Part shown: positions 32,941 to 41,251 of the stretch, in pieces
How positions within the stretch are numbered: the first letter of the stretch is position 1
How the letters are laid out: each line of letters starts with the position of its first letter
DNA from: Amaricoccus macauensis_A
GTDB lineage: Bacteria; Pseudomonadota; Alphaproteobacteria; Rhodobacterales; Rhodobacteraceae
DNA length: 64,000 nt
Assembly (NCBI RefSeq): GCF_049800915.1
Contig: NZ_JBNAFY010000002.1
Location: 682,001 to 746,000, forward strand
Reading direction: 5' to 3'
Made by a program: the position numbers and the translations under genes
Notes under the pieces: model-generated
Seen by the model: the letters and a program-made list of their open reading frames with translations, nothing else
The model's database searches: none
Told to the model about the DNA's origin: nothing

Positions 32941-34469
32941 TGCTGCTTTTCTGGCCCATCGTCATTCCGCTGTTGACCGCGGTTTTCACCCTTCTGGCCT
33001 GGCGCTCGACAGAGATGCAGCGGGGCATATCGATCACAGGCGCGGTTGCGCTGCTAATTTCGAGCATACAGATCTTTTCGGATGTCCAGCAGGTTGGCCC
33101 GATCAGTGCCCAGTCCGGTGGTTGGATCGCCCCCTACGGGATCACGCTGGTGGCGGACACGCTTTCCGCCGTCATGCTTCTACTGACCGGTGTCGTTGGC
33201 GTTGCCATCGTTATCTTCTCGACGACGGATGTATCGCGCGAGGAGGAGCATTTCGGTTTCCATCCCTTGACGCATTCCGTGCTCACAGGCATCTGCGGTG
33301 CATTTCTGACCGGCGACATCTTCAACCTCTACGTCTGGTTCGAGGTGATGTTGATCGCGACCTTCGGGCTACTGGTGATTGGCGGCGGCAAGGCGCAATT
33401 CGACGGGGCGGTGAAATACGTTGGGCTCAACCTGATCGCCACGGTTGCCATCATCGCCGGCGTCGGTCTGCTCTACGGGACCACCGGAAGCCTCAACATG
33501 GCTGACCTCCACGGTCTGCTTGAAGGGCGCTCGGGAGAGGCGGTGGTGCTGGCATCCGGGGCATTCCTGTTTTTCGCTTTCGGCTCGAAGGCCGCGCTCT
33601 TCCCGGTGAACTTCTGGCTGCCTGCTTCCTACCATACCCCCTCCGCCACGACATCGGCACTATTTGCCGCATTGTTGACCAAGGTGGGTGTCTATTCGAT
33701 CCTGCGTATCTTCACCCTGGTTTACGATGTCGAAGGCACGATCTTCGTGCCGCTCTTCTTTCTCGCGGCACTTTCGACGATGTTTTTCGGTGCCATGGGC
33801 ACGCTGAGCCAGAACAACGTTTTCCGTCTGCTCGGGTTCTCGATCATTGCGTCAGTGGGGTTCATGATGCTTGGGCTCGCGATTGGCACGCCACTCGCGC
33901 TTGCCGGAGCTGCCTTCTATTTGTTCCAGGATGTTCTGGCGAAGGCGGGACTCTTTCTCGGGGCCGGTGCCGCGGCGCGTTTGACCGGGTCGGAACTCTT
34001 CGCGCGTTCGGGTGGGATCTGGAAGGCCCGGATCGGTTTCTCTCTTCTCTTCCTCATTCCCGCCCTGTCGCTTGCTGGCGTTCCTCCGCTCGCCGGCTTT
34101 TGGGCCAAGCTTCTGCTGGTGCAGGCGGCTCTCGAAGTGAACGGTTATTTTCTGACGCTTGCCATTCTCGGCACCGGATTCCTGCTTCTCTATGCCATGG
34201 GGCGGGTATGGGCGGCGGTTTTCTGGTCACCCCATCCCGCTGGGGACAGGGCCATTCAGGAGCGCCTGGGCGCAACATCAATCCTCCCGCTTCTGTCGAT
34301 TTCGATCCTCATCATCTTCATAGGGGTTTATGCTGGAACCTTCGTCACCATCGCACTTGAGGTCGGCCAGGAACTGACGGACCCATCGGCGTATGTCGAA
34401 GCCGTTTTGGGCGGTGCCGAGGCTTCAGGCGGAGAAATGGAAAGTGTCGAGCCGGAGGTCAAAGAATGA
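32940..34469 (+). CDS. mrpD: Mrp antiporter subunit D (NuoN/NuoM-like)
   Basis: This 509-residue subunit has about 14 membrane helices and is related to NuoN/NuoM. FNLYVWFEVMLIATFGLLV, the Lys-bearing FGSKAALFPVNFWLPASYHTPSA and ALFAALLTKVGVYSILR are diagnostic. It starts with GTG directly at the mrpC stop and overlaps mrpE by 4 bp at its end. MrpA and MrpD together form the ion-translocating part of the complex. Confidence 0.95.
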   Translation: MLLFWPIVIPLLTAVFTLLAWRSTEMQRGISITGAVALLISSIQIFSDVQQVGPISAQSGGWIAPYGITLVADTLSAVMLLLTGVVGVAIVIFSTTDVSREEEHFGFHPLTHSVLTGICGAFLTGDIFNLYVWFEVMLIATFGLLVIGGGKAQFDGAVKYVGLNLIATVAIIAGVGLLYGTTGSLNMADLHGLLEGRSGEAVVLASGAFLFFAFGSKAALFPVNFWLPASYHTPSATTSALFAALLTKVGVYSILRIFTLVYDVEGTIFVPLFFLAALSTMFFGAMGTLSQNNVFRLLGFSIIASVGFMMLGLAIGTPLALAGAAFYLFQDVLAKAGLFLGAGAAARLTGSELFARSGGIWKARIGFSLLFLIPALSLAGVPPLAGFWAKLLLVQAALEVNGYFLTLAILGTGFLLLYAMGRVWAAVFWSPHPAGDRAIQERLGATSILPLLSISILIIFIGVYAGTFVTIALEVGQELTDPSAYVEAVLGGAEASGGEMESVEPEVKE

Positions 34470-34810
34470 TCGGGTTTCTGGTGCGTTGCTTCCATTTCCT
34501 GGTGCTGCTTCTGTTCTTCCTTTGGGATCTGATTGTTTCCAGCGTGCAGGTTGCCGTGACTGTGCTCACTCCCGGGGACATATCCAACCCACGCCTCGCG
34601 ACAGTTCCGCTGCGGGTGCAATCGGACTGGGGAATCACGCTGGTGGCGAACTTCATCTCACTCACCCCCGGGACGTTGAGTGTAGACGTGAGCGAGGATC
34701 GCAAGACGTTGCTTGTCCATTCCCTCCTTGCAGGCGGATCAAGTGAGGAGCTCCGTGCCGATGTGCGTCGGGGGATCGAGGAGCGGGTTCTGAAGGTGAC
34801 GCAACGATGA
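34466..34810 (+). CDS. mrpE: Mrp antiporter subunit E
   Basis: A 114-residue subunit with an N-terminal membrane helix (FLVLLLFFLWDLIVSSVQVA) and a soluble end with ITLVANFISLTPGTLSVDVS, the hallmark of MrpE. The length is shorter than in Bacillus (about 158) because one N-terminal helix is missing, as in many alphaproteobacteria. It overlaps both neighbours by 4 bp (ATGA). Confidence 0.92.
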   Translation: MIGFLVRCFHFLVLLLFFLWDLIVSSVQVAVTVLTPGDISNPRLATVPLRVQSDWGITLVANFISLTPGTLSVDVSEDRKTLLVHSLLAGGSSEELRADVRRGIEERVLKVTQR

Positions 34811-35112
34811 TCATTGAAACCGTCGCTTCTGGCTTCTACGGCATCGCCCTGCAGATCGCGATGGCCTGCGTGATCGTGGCCATACTCGCCGCGGCTTACC
34901 GGCTTTTCGTGGGGCCCACTTTGGCCGACCGGGTCATCGCACTCGACATGGTCTCGGTCCTGCTCGTGGTTTTTCTCGTTCTCTTCAAGCTCGTGAGCGG
35001 AATTGGGGCCTACATCTATGTTGCAATCGGGCTTGCGTTGATATCCTTCCTCGCGACGGTGGCATTTGCACGGTTCATCGAACGTGACAGGGGGGCTGAC
35101 CTCCATGAGTGA
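34807..35112 (+). CDS. mrpF: Mrp antiporter subunit F
   Basis: A 101-residue subunit with three membrane helices. RLFVGPTLADRVIALDMVS is the conserved MrpF signature. It overlaps mrpE by 4 bp and mrpG by 8 bp. Confidence 0.92.
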   Translation: MIIETVASGFYGIALQIAMACVIVAILAAAYRLFVGPTLADRVIALDMVSVLLVVFLVLFKLVSGIGAYIYVAIGLALISFLATVAFARFIERDRGADLHE

Positions 35113-35443
35113 GTGGATCGCCAGCGCCTTTCTTCTGTTGGGAGCCTTCTTCTGCCTTGTTGCCGGGATCGGCATCATTCGACTGAAGGACGTCTTCTCT
35201 CGAATGCATGCCGCCACCAAGGCCGGGACCCTGGGATTGGGCCTCATCTGCGTCGCGGTGATGATCAAGGCCGAGACCTGGCTCGGTATCATCGAAGCGC
35301 TGTTCGTCTTTGTATTCATGCTTCTTACAGCACCAGTGGGCGCGCACCTGATTGGCCGGGCTGCCTTTCGCAAGCACCAGCAAATGGACGAGAATACGCG
35401 ACAGGATGAGGATGCGGAGGCCTTCCGGTCTGCCAAGCATTGA
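35105..35443 (+). CDS. mrpG: Mrp antiporter subunit G
   Basis: A 112-residue subunit with three membrane helices and the family motif GIGIIRLKDVFSRMHAATKAGTLG. I start at the ATG at 35105 (MSEWIAS); the upstream frame lies inside mrpF. It is the last Mrp gene. The C-terminus is charged and cytosolic. No terminator is visible before the S49 peptidase gene 86 bp downstream. Confidence 0.93.
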   Translation: MSEWIASAFLLLGAFFCLVAGIGIIRLKDVFSRMHAATKAGTLGLGLICVAVMIKAETWLGIIEALFVFVFMLLTAPVGAHLIGRAAFRKHQQMDENTRQDEDAEAFRSAKH

Positions 35444-35529
35444 GGCGGTTTCGTGCAAGTGTGGTCGAATTGGCGCGCTTGGCAACCGGACCACTTGTTC
35501 CCCCTCGGGTGCTGGCCTAAATCAAAAGC

Positions 35530-36360
35530 ATGGTTAGAAAATTCCTTTCGCGGTTCCGGCGCGACAGCGTGACTGTCCTTCGCCTGGAGGGTGTCATCGG
35601 CAGTGGTGGGGGACGTCTGGGCAGCGCGCCGCTCAGCGACGCGGCTCTGGCGCCTGTCATCGAGGCGGCTTTCACGCGGGGCAAACCGAAAGCGGTTGCG
35701 CTCTCGATCAACTCCCCGGGAGGGAGTCCGGTGCAGTCGAGTCTTATCGCCGCTCGGATCCGACGCCTCGCGGATGAAAAGAACATCCCGGTTATCGCCT
35801 TCGTGGAGGATGTCGCAGCGTCGGGCGGCTACTGGCTTGCCACGGCGGCGGACGAGATCATTGTCGATCCCAGCAGTATCGTTGGGTCCATCGGTGTCAT
35901 ATTCGCCTCCTTCGGTTTCCATGATTTTCTCGGTCGTCAGGGGATCGAGCGGCGGGTGCACACAGCGGGAGAGGACAAGAGCATGCTTGATCCTTTCCGG
36001 CCAGAACGGCCCGAGGATATCGAGCGGTTGAAGAAGCTCCAGACCGTGATCCACGACAATTTCATCGGACAGGTCACATCACGACGGGGAGAGAAGCTGG
36101 CCGAACAGAACCTCTTCACCGGAGAGATCTGGGTCGGGCAGGGCGGCATCGATGTCGGGCTCGCCGACAGCATCGGGCATCTGGTGCCTGTGATGAAGGA
36201 GCGCTTCGGCGAGAGGGTCCGGTTCAATATGGTCAAGCCAAAACGCCCGTTACTGAAGCGTTTCGGTGTTGCGGCAATGGGAGGTGCAATCGACGCGGCT
36301 GCAAGCCGGGTGGATGATCATGCACATTGGTCGCGTTTTGGGCTTCAGGCGCCCAGATGA
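35530..36360 (+). CDS. S49 family peptidase (SppA/SohB-like)
   Basis: A 276-residue serine peptidase of family S49, whose members digest signal peptides and membrane protein fragments. The catalytic Ser lies in EDVAASGGYWLA and the general-base Lys in AGEDKSMLDPF, as in the short, single-domain SppA. SINSPGGSPVQSSLIAARI is typical too. No clear N-terminal membrane helix is seen, so it may be cytosolic or peripherally bound. Its stop codon overlaps the start of the next small gene (ATGA). Confidence 0.9.
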   Translation: MVRKFLSRFRRDSVTVLRLEGVIGSGGGRLGSAPLSDAALAPVIEAAFTRGKPKAVALSINSPGGSPVQSSLIAARIRRLADEKNIPVIAFVEDVAASGGYWLATAADEIIVDPSSIVGSIGVIFASFGFHDFLGRQGIERRVHTAGEDKSMLDPFRPERPEDIERLKKLQTVIHDNFIGQVTSRRGEKLAEQNLFTGEIWVGQGGIDVGLADSIGHLVPVMKERFGERVRFNMVKPKRPLLKRFGVAAMGGAIDAAASRVDDHAHWSRFGLQAPR

Positions 36361-36548
36361 TCCGTATCGCGCTGCTCTTTCTAATCGTGATGGCACTGAT
36401 CGGCCTCCTGGGTAAGCTTCGAATGCCCAAGATCGGGCGACGCAAACCCGGAAACGCCATCGAACCGGCTCGCAAATGTCCGAAATGCGGCACCTATTTA
36501 ATCGGTGACGCCGAATGCGACTGTGGCAAGGAAGGCCGCGCTCCCTAA
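36357..36548 (+). CDS. Tiny membrane protein with a zinc-ribbon tail
   Basis: A 63-residue protein. The first 20 residues form one membrane helix (IRIALLFLIVMALIGLLG), followed by a basic linker and a Cys cluster (CPKCGTYLIGDAECDCG) that can bind zinc. Function unknown. The ATG overlaps the S49 peptidase stop, so it is made with the peptidase and may be its membrane partner or a rubredoxin-like accessory. That link is inferred from coupling only. Confidence 0.75.
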   Translation: MIRIALLFLIVMALIGLLGKLRMPKIGRRKPGNAIEPARKCPKCGTYLIGDAECDCGKEGRAP

Positions 36549-36576
36549 CAACCCCGCAATCACGAGGCTTTCCGAT

Positions 36577-37527
36577 ATGGATATCATTCTTCTGATCGCT
36601 GGCTTGGCGATTCTGATTGTTGCGGGTGACGTGCTTGTGCGCGGTGCCGTTGCGCTCAGCCTTCGACTTGGCGTCCCGATGGTTATTGTCGGGCTGACGG
36701 TCGTGGCTTTCGGAACGTCGCTTCCGGAGCTCTTGGTCAGTATTGATGCCGCCCTTTCCGGCGTACCCGGCATCGCGGTCGGAAATGTAGTGGGCAGCAA
36801 CATCACCAATATCCTGCTGGTTCTGGGAGTTCCGGCGGTCATTTCCCGGGTTCCACCGTCCGGGTCCGGAACCAAGCGCAGCTACTGGCTGGTTCTCGGT
36901 GCCTCAGGTGTCTTGATTGCGCTCTGTTTTGCAGGATCGCTGTATTACATGGCCGCTGCGGTGCTCCTGACACTCCTTGCCCTCATGTTAGCCGACATGT
37001 GGCGTGAGGCGCGAAAGGATCCCTCCCATGTGGCGGAAGAAGTTTCCGAACACTTTACGCCAATGCCGCCCTGGAAGGTCGCGGCGTTCATACTTGTGGG
37101 TATCGCGGGCTTGCCAGTCGGAGCACACCTGCTCATCGAGGGGGCGGTGGGCATCGCACGTCAATTCGGTGTCTCGGAGGCGGTGATCGGGCTGTCCCTC
37201 GTGGCACTTGGCACATCGCTTCCCGAATTGGCGACGACGGTCATGGCTGGAATTCGCAAGCAGACCGATGTTGCGATGGGTAATGTGCTGGGGTCGAACC
37301 TCTTCAACATTCTTGCCATCTTGGGGATCACAAGCCTATTCGGCCCCCTTCCGGTGGAACCGGAGTTTCTAGCCCGTGACCTTTGGGTCATGCTCGCGTC
37401 TGCACTCCTTCTCGCGCCGTTCGTGCTGGGCAATCGGGTCATTTGCCGGCGTACCGGCACGCTCTTCCTGATACTTTACTTGGGTTACTACGCGTTCCTG
37501 TTCACCCAGGCGGGGGGTGCGGCATGA
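36577..37527 (+). CDS. Calcium/sodium antiporter, CaCA family (YrbG-like)
   Basis: A 316-residue transporter of the Ca2+/cation antiporter superfamily with about ten membrane helices in two inverted halves. Each half has an alpha-repeat: GLTVVAFGTSLPELLVSI with GNVVGSNITNILLVLG, and GLSLVALGTSLPELATTV with GNVLGSNLFNILAILG. All ion-binding residues (Glu, Asn, Ser, Thr) are kept. The ATG at 36577 has GAGG upstream and gives the normal N-terminus. The ATGA overlap at its end couples it to the SDR gene. Confidence 0.93.
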   Translation: MDIILLIAGLAILIVAGDVLVRGAVALSLRLGVPMVIVGLTVVAFGTSLPELLVSIDAALSGVPGIAVGNVVGSNITNILLVLGVPAVISRVPPSGSGTKRSYWLVLGASGVLIALCFAGSLYYMAAAVLLTLLALMLADMWREARKDPSHVAEEVSEHFTPMPPWKVAAFILVGIAGLPVGAHLLIEGAVGIARQFGVSEAVIGLSLVALGTSLPELATTVMAGIRKQTDVAMGNVLGSNLFNILAILGITSLFGPLPVEPEFLARDLWVMLASALLLAPFVLGNRVICRRTGTLFLILYLGYYAFLFTQAGGAA

Positions 37528-38309
37528 AACCTGGCAGGGCCTTGGTAACCGGTGGGGGGCAGCGTCTCGGAGCGGCGATGGCCGTGCGCCTGGCCGAGCG
37601 CGGGTTTGCCGTAGCTATTCACTTCCATTCCAGTGAGGAGCCTGCCGCTCGTGTGGTGGAGCAGTGCTGCGCTGCGGGCGCGAATGCTAGGGCGCTTTCC
37701 GCGGACCTCCTCGACCCTGATGCGACCGTAGAGCTCGTAGACCGCGCGGGAGCGGTGCTAGGCGGTCCGTTGACGCTTCTGGTGAACAACGCCTCGATTT
37801 TCGAACATGACAACATCGCCACCGCGACACCTCAAAGCTGGGACAGGCATATCGGATCGAATTTGCGCGCGCCGTTTCAACTAACTCAAGCATTTGCCAA
37901 ACAAGCTCCCAAAGGCGCGCGCGATGCTGCGGGAGAACCGATAGCAAGCGCTTGCATCGTGAATATGATCGACCAGAGGGTCTGGAAGCTCACGCCAGAG
38001 TTTTCAACTTATACGATAGCCAAGGCTGGCCTCTGGACCCTTACCCAGATTGCGGCACAGGGCCTTGCGCCGGATATCAGGGTCAACGGAATTGGCCCGG
38101 GTCCCGCCCTGCGTGGCGTTCGCCAGAGTGAGGAGCATTTTGCGGCGCAACGAGACGCTACGATCCTGAAGCGGGGAACGAGCCCGAAGGAGATCTGCAC
38201 AGCGCTCGACTTCATCCTGGACGCACCCGGCCTGACAGGACAATTGATATGCCTCGACGGGGGGCAGCATCTTGCCTGGAAGACCCCTGACGTCCTCGGA
38301 GTCGAGTGA
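37524..38309 (+). CDS. SDR family oxidoreductase (FolM/pteridine reductase-like)
   Basis: A 261-residue short-chain dehydrogenase/reductase. The Rossmann motif is TGGGQRLGAAMA at residues 9-20, the NNAS motif is present, and the catalytic Tyr and Lys lie in YTIAKAG. The expected catalytic Ser position reads MIDQ, as is common in the FolM/PTR1 pteridine reductase group, and the end LTGQLICLDGGQHLAW also fits that group. It may thus reduce dihydrofolate or dihydromonapterin; this is inference. The start overlaps the CaCA gene (ATGA). Confidence 0.82.
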   Translation: MKPGRALVTGGGQRLGAAMAVRLAERGFAVAIHFHSSEEPAARVVEQCCAAGANARALSADLLDPDATVELVDRAGAVLGGPLTLLVNNASIFEHDNIATATPQSWDRHIGSNLRAPFQLTQAFAKQAPKGARDAAGEPIASACIVNMIDQRVWKLTPEFSTYTIAKAGLWTLTQIAAQGLAPDIRVNGIGPGPALRGVRQSEEHFAAQRDATILKRGTSPKEICTALDFILDAPGLTGQLICLDGGQHLAWKTPDVLGVE

Positions 38310-38617
38310 ATTCTGCGAGGTCTATCGCGTCAGGATTGGGGGAGACGTACTTGACTTTTCCACCCCGGAACCGAGCGTCATAAATCTGTTTGATTCTTTT
38401 AATGATTACATCATTTTATCAGGCGTCTCTTTTTTTTATCGTTTGAAATCAGTGTATTGAAAATATGCCTAAAAATTGCACAAACCTTGAAATGGCTCGT
38501 GAGGACAGGGAAAATACGGTTCACTGACAAGTTTCCAACAGAGTTATCCACAGATTTGGTGGAAAGCTTTTCTCTTGAAACTGCGATGTGATCCGTGCAG
38601 GGGGCACAGAATCAACT
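38310..38617. other. AT-rich intergenic region with one DnaA box
   Basis: These 308 bp between the SDR gene and uvrC are AT-rich at 38380-38480, with a run of eight Ts at 38428-38435 and an AT-only hairpin (AATGAT/ATCATT) before it that may end SDR transcription. A perfect DnaA box lies at 38544-38552. No gene is supported. Confidence 0.5.
38544..38552 (+). promoter_or_regulatory. Perfect DnaA box TTATCCACA
   Basis: The 9-mer equals the E. coli high-affinity R1-type box. It lies 66 bp before the uvrC start, in an AT-rich gap. I found no second box nearby, so a single regulatory DnaA site is more likely than an origin. Confidence 0.5.
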
Positions 38618-40540
38618 ATGAGTGGAGTCGAGCAGGAAACCGGGAGCGGAGAACACCCGGATTTTGAAGAAGACGGCCTGTCGCGCGACCAGCCGGTGCG
38701 GGGACATCTTGTCATTCGGGATTATCTGAAGCGCCTCGATGACAGTCCGGGGGTTTATCGGATGCTCGATGAACGCGGGGAGGTGCTCTACGTCGGTAAG
38801 GCGCGGAATCTGCGCCGCCGGGTTTCATCCTATGCCAAGCCGACGGGACACAATTCGCGCATAGGTAGAATGATCGCCGCCACAGCGTCGATGATGTTCC
38901 TGACTACGGAGACCGAGACAGAAGCCCTGCTGCTGGAGCAGAATCTCATCAAGCAGCTAAAGCCGCGGTATAACGTGCTTCTGCGCGACGACAAGAGCTT
39001 TCCGAACATACTGCTGACGGGCGATCATCCCTTTCCGCAGATCAAGAAGCACCGGGGACTGCGCAAGGAAAAGGGCACGTACTTCGGACCGTTTGCCTCG
39101 GCAGGAAGTGTAAACAGGACACTCAATCAGCTTCAGAAAGCATTTCTGCTGCGCAACTGTTCGGACACCATGTTCGAGAGCCGGACGCGGCCTTGTCTGC
39201 TTTATCAAATCAAACGTTGCAGCGGCCCCTGTGTCGGGTACGTTTCCAAGGACGATTACCAGGCGCTGGTTGAGGATGCGGCTGATTTCCTGCGGGGGAA
39301 GTCGACCAAGATCCAGACCCAGCTTGCCGATGCTATGGCAGAGGCGGCGAAGGCTATGGAGTTTGAACGGGCGGCGGCGCTGAGAGACCGCATTCGTGCG
39401 CTCACCCAAGTACAGTCGAACCAGGGGATAAATCCCGAGGGTGTTGAAGAAGCTGATGTCGTCGCTCTGCACCAGGAAGGCGGGCATGCCAGCGTACAGG
39501 TCTTCTTCATTCGGGCGCATCAGAACTGGGGAAACCGAGCCTATTTTCCGCGGACCGGGGCTGGTGCCGAACCAGACGAGATTCTCGAGGCGTTTCTCGC
39601 TCAGTTCTACAGCAACAAGCCACCTGCGAGGTTGATCCTGCTAAGCCACGAGGTGGACAATAGGGATCTGCTCGAGGAGGCTCTGACAACCCAGCTCGGG
39701 CGAAAGGTCACTCTGGCCGTCCCTCAGCGGGGCGAGAAGGCGGCTCTCGTTGAACATGCGGGCCGGAATGCCCGCGAAGCCTTGGCGCGACGTATGGCTG
39801 AAAGCGCAAGCCAGACGGCGCTTCTGGAGGGGATTTCGGAAGCCTTCGGGCTCGACGGGCCTCCCCAGCGGATCGAGGTTTACGATAACAGCCACATCAT
39901 GGGCACGAACGCCGTCGGCGGCATGATCGTCGCTGGTCCGGAAGGATTTCTCAAGTCGCAGTACCGCAAATTCAACATCAAGTCCCAGGACCTCACGCCA
40001 GGGGACGATTTCGGCATGATGCGCGAGGTTCTGACGCGACGTTTCGCTCGGCTGGTCAAGGAAGATCCGGATCGACAGGGCGAGGCCTGGCCGGACCTTG
40101 TCCTCATCGACGGTGGTGCGGGGCAGGTAGGTGCTGCTGCGGAAGCCCTGGCCGAGCTCGGTATCGAAGATGTCGCGATACTTGGCGTAGCCAAGGGGGT
40201 GGATCGGGATGCTGGCAAGGAAGAGTTCTATAGGCCTGGGCAAGCGCAACCAGTGGCGCTCGGCCGAAAGGACCCTGTCCTCTATTTCGTTCAGAGGTTA
40301 CGAGACGAAGCGCACCGTTTCGCCATCGGTGCGCATAGGGCAAAACGCGCGGCACAGACACGCTCCACCCCTCTGGACGAGGTTCCGGGAGTTGGCGCGG
40401 CGCGCAAGCGCGCGCTGCTGGCCCATTTCGGGTCCGCCAAGGCCGTCACGCGGGCTGGACTTGCGGACCTGAAGGCCGCGCCGGGAATATCCGACGCTCT
40501 GGCCGAAACGATCTACGGCTTCTTCCACGGGGAAGGTTGA
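38618..40540 (+). CDS. uvrC: Excinuclease ABC subunit C
   Basis: A 640-residue nuclease that makes both incisions in nucleotide excision repair. The N-terminal GIY-YIG domain shows SPGVYRMLDERGEVLYVGKAR, the Cys-rich C-terminal half of that region RPCLLYQIKRCSGPCVGY, then UVR helix (AAALRDRIRAL), the RNase H-like nuclease with EVYDNSHIMGTN and LVLIDGGAGQV, and the final helix-hairpin-helix pair VPGVGAARKRALLAHFGS. The ATG at 38618 is preferred over a GTG at 38588. About 40 charged N-terminal residues precede the domain. Confidence 0.96.
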   Translation: MSGVEQETGSGEHPDFEEDGLSRDQPVRGHLVIRDYLKRLDDSPGVYRMLDERGEVLYVGKARNLRRRVSSYAKPTGHNSRIGRMIAATASMMFLTTETETEALLLEQNLIKQLKPRYNVLLRDDKSFPNILLTGDHPFPQIKKHRGLRKEKGTYFGPFASAGSVNRTLNQLQKAFLLRNCSDTMFESRTRPCLLYQIKRCSGPCVGYVSKDDYQALVEDAADFLRGKSTKIQTQLADAMAEAAKAMEFERAAALRDRIRALTQVQSNQGINPEGVEEADVVALHQEGGHASVQVFFIRAHQNWGNRAYFPRTGAGAEPDEILEAFLAQFYSNKPPARLILLSHEVDNRDLLEEALTTQLGRKVTLAVPQRGEKAALVEHAGRNAREALARRMAESASQTALLEGISEAFGLDGPPQRIEVYDNSHIMGTNAVGGMIVAGPEGFLKSQYRKFNIKSQDLTPGDDFGMMREVLTRRFARLVKEDPDRQGEAWPDLVLIDGGAGQVGAAAEALAELGIEDVAILGVAKGVDRDAGKEEFYRPGQAQPVALGRKDPVLYFVQRLRDEAHRFAIGAHRAKRAAQTRSTPLDEVPGVGAARKRALLAHFGSAKAVTRAGLADLKAAPGISDALAETIYGFFHGEG

Positions 40541-40571
40541 TCTTCAGCAGAGCTGCCTTCCGGAGCCTGTT

Positions 40572-41009
40572 TCAAGCGCTCAGGCGCTGCCCGGAAAGTT
40601 TGGCCTCAGAGAAGCATTTCATCAGGTGCACGAGGTCTTTGGAGGCATTGCGCGGAATGCGGTCTTCCAGCGTCGAGGTAGACAATCTGAAGAATGGATC
40701 TGGAAGTTCACGCATGCTCACGACCTTCTGGTAGCCCATCGACCAGTTCGGAAAGCTGCGTGCGGCGGCATTGCCTTCGTGCAACCGCTTGACCCGATGA
40801 TGGCGATCATCCGTGAAAATCTTGTCATAGAGGCGTTCCACCTGGCCCTGGTTGCCTTCCAGAAGCTGGAAAAATGTGCCCCCGGCAAAGAGTAGCATGC
40901 CCGTAACTTGCATGGCTGGGTTGTTTTTTCGGGCGGCGTCGAGGATTTGGGCAAGATCCGCATCGGTCATCGAACGGGACGGACGGCTGTGATAGACGAG
41001 TTGAAACAT
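40572..41009 (-). CDS. BLUF-domain blue-light photoreceptor
   Basis: A 145-residue short BLUF protein that binds FAD and senses blue light. The key residues match AppA in both identity and spacing: Y6, N30, Q48 (FFQLLEG), W89 and M91 (NWSMGY). The region after about residue 95 is helical, as in PixD-like short BLUF proteins, which signal by changing partners rather than by a fused enzyme. No EAL, GGDEF or cyclase domain follows. The gene is convergent with uvrC and divergent from pgsA. The partner is not visible in the window. Confidence 0.93.
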   Translation of the reverse strand: MFQLVYHSRPSRSMTDADLAQILDAARKNNPAMQVTGMLLFAGGTFFQLLEGNQGQVERLYDKIFTDDRHHRVKRLHEGNAAARSFPNWSMGYQKVVSMRELPDPFFRLSTSTLEDRIPRNASKDLVHLMKCFSEAKLSGQRLSA

Positions 41010-41251
41010 TGCACAATTCTCCCCACTTTTTGCTCTCTTGTTAAGAAAGCTTGCGTAAATGACGTTAATAAAATCTCACGATATATCGCCAGTTTTGCAT
41101 CAGGGTAAATCCCGCGTTTGCCAAATTTGGTTTGGCCAAGGCACGGACGCTTTCACGTCGGCGACTCATTTGCGCCAACGATCTGCGGCTTCTTCCATGG
41201 CGCGTGTTGAGCCGGTATAGGGGGGCTGATGGCGCGGAGGCGAATGCGGAT
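41010..41251. promoter_or_regulatory. Divergent promoter region between the BLUF gene and pgsA
   Basis: The 242 bp hold two perfect 10-bp palindromes, CGATATATCG (41079-41088) and CCAAATTTGG (41121-41130, extended by TTTGGCC). They are candidate operator sites. GGAGG at 41236-41240 is the pgsA ribosome binding site. Confidence 0.4.

Noticed and set aside
34459..36054. 531-codon minus-strand frame across mrpE, mrpF, mrpG and the peptidase gene
   Set aside because: It spans four well-supported genes on the other strand and has no domain.
38521..38617. Alphaproteobacterial LexA box (GTTC-N7-GTTC) before uvrC
   Set aside because: The nearest match, GTTC then GTTT, has a spacer one base too long and an imperfect second half.
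38310..38617. Replication origin
   Set aside because: Only one DnaA box was found, and no origin-linked genes (hemE, dnaA, parAB, gidA) are nearby.
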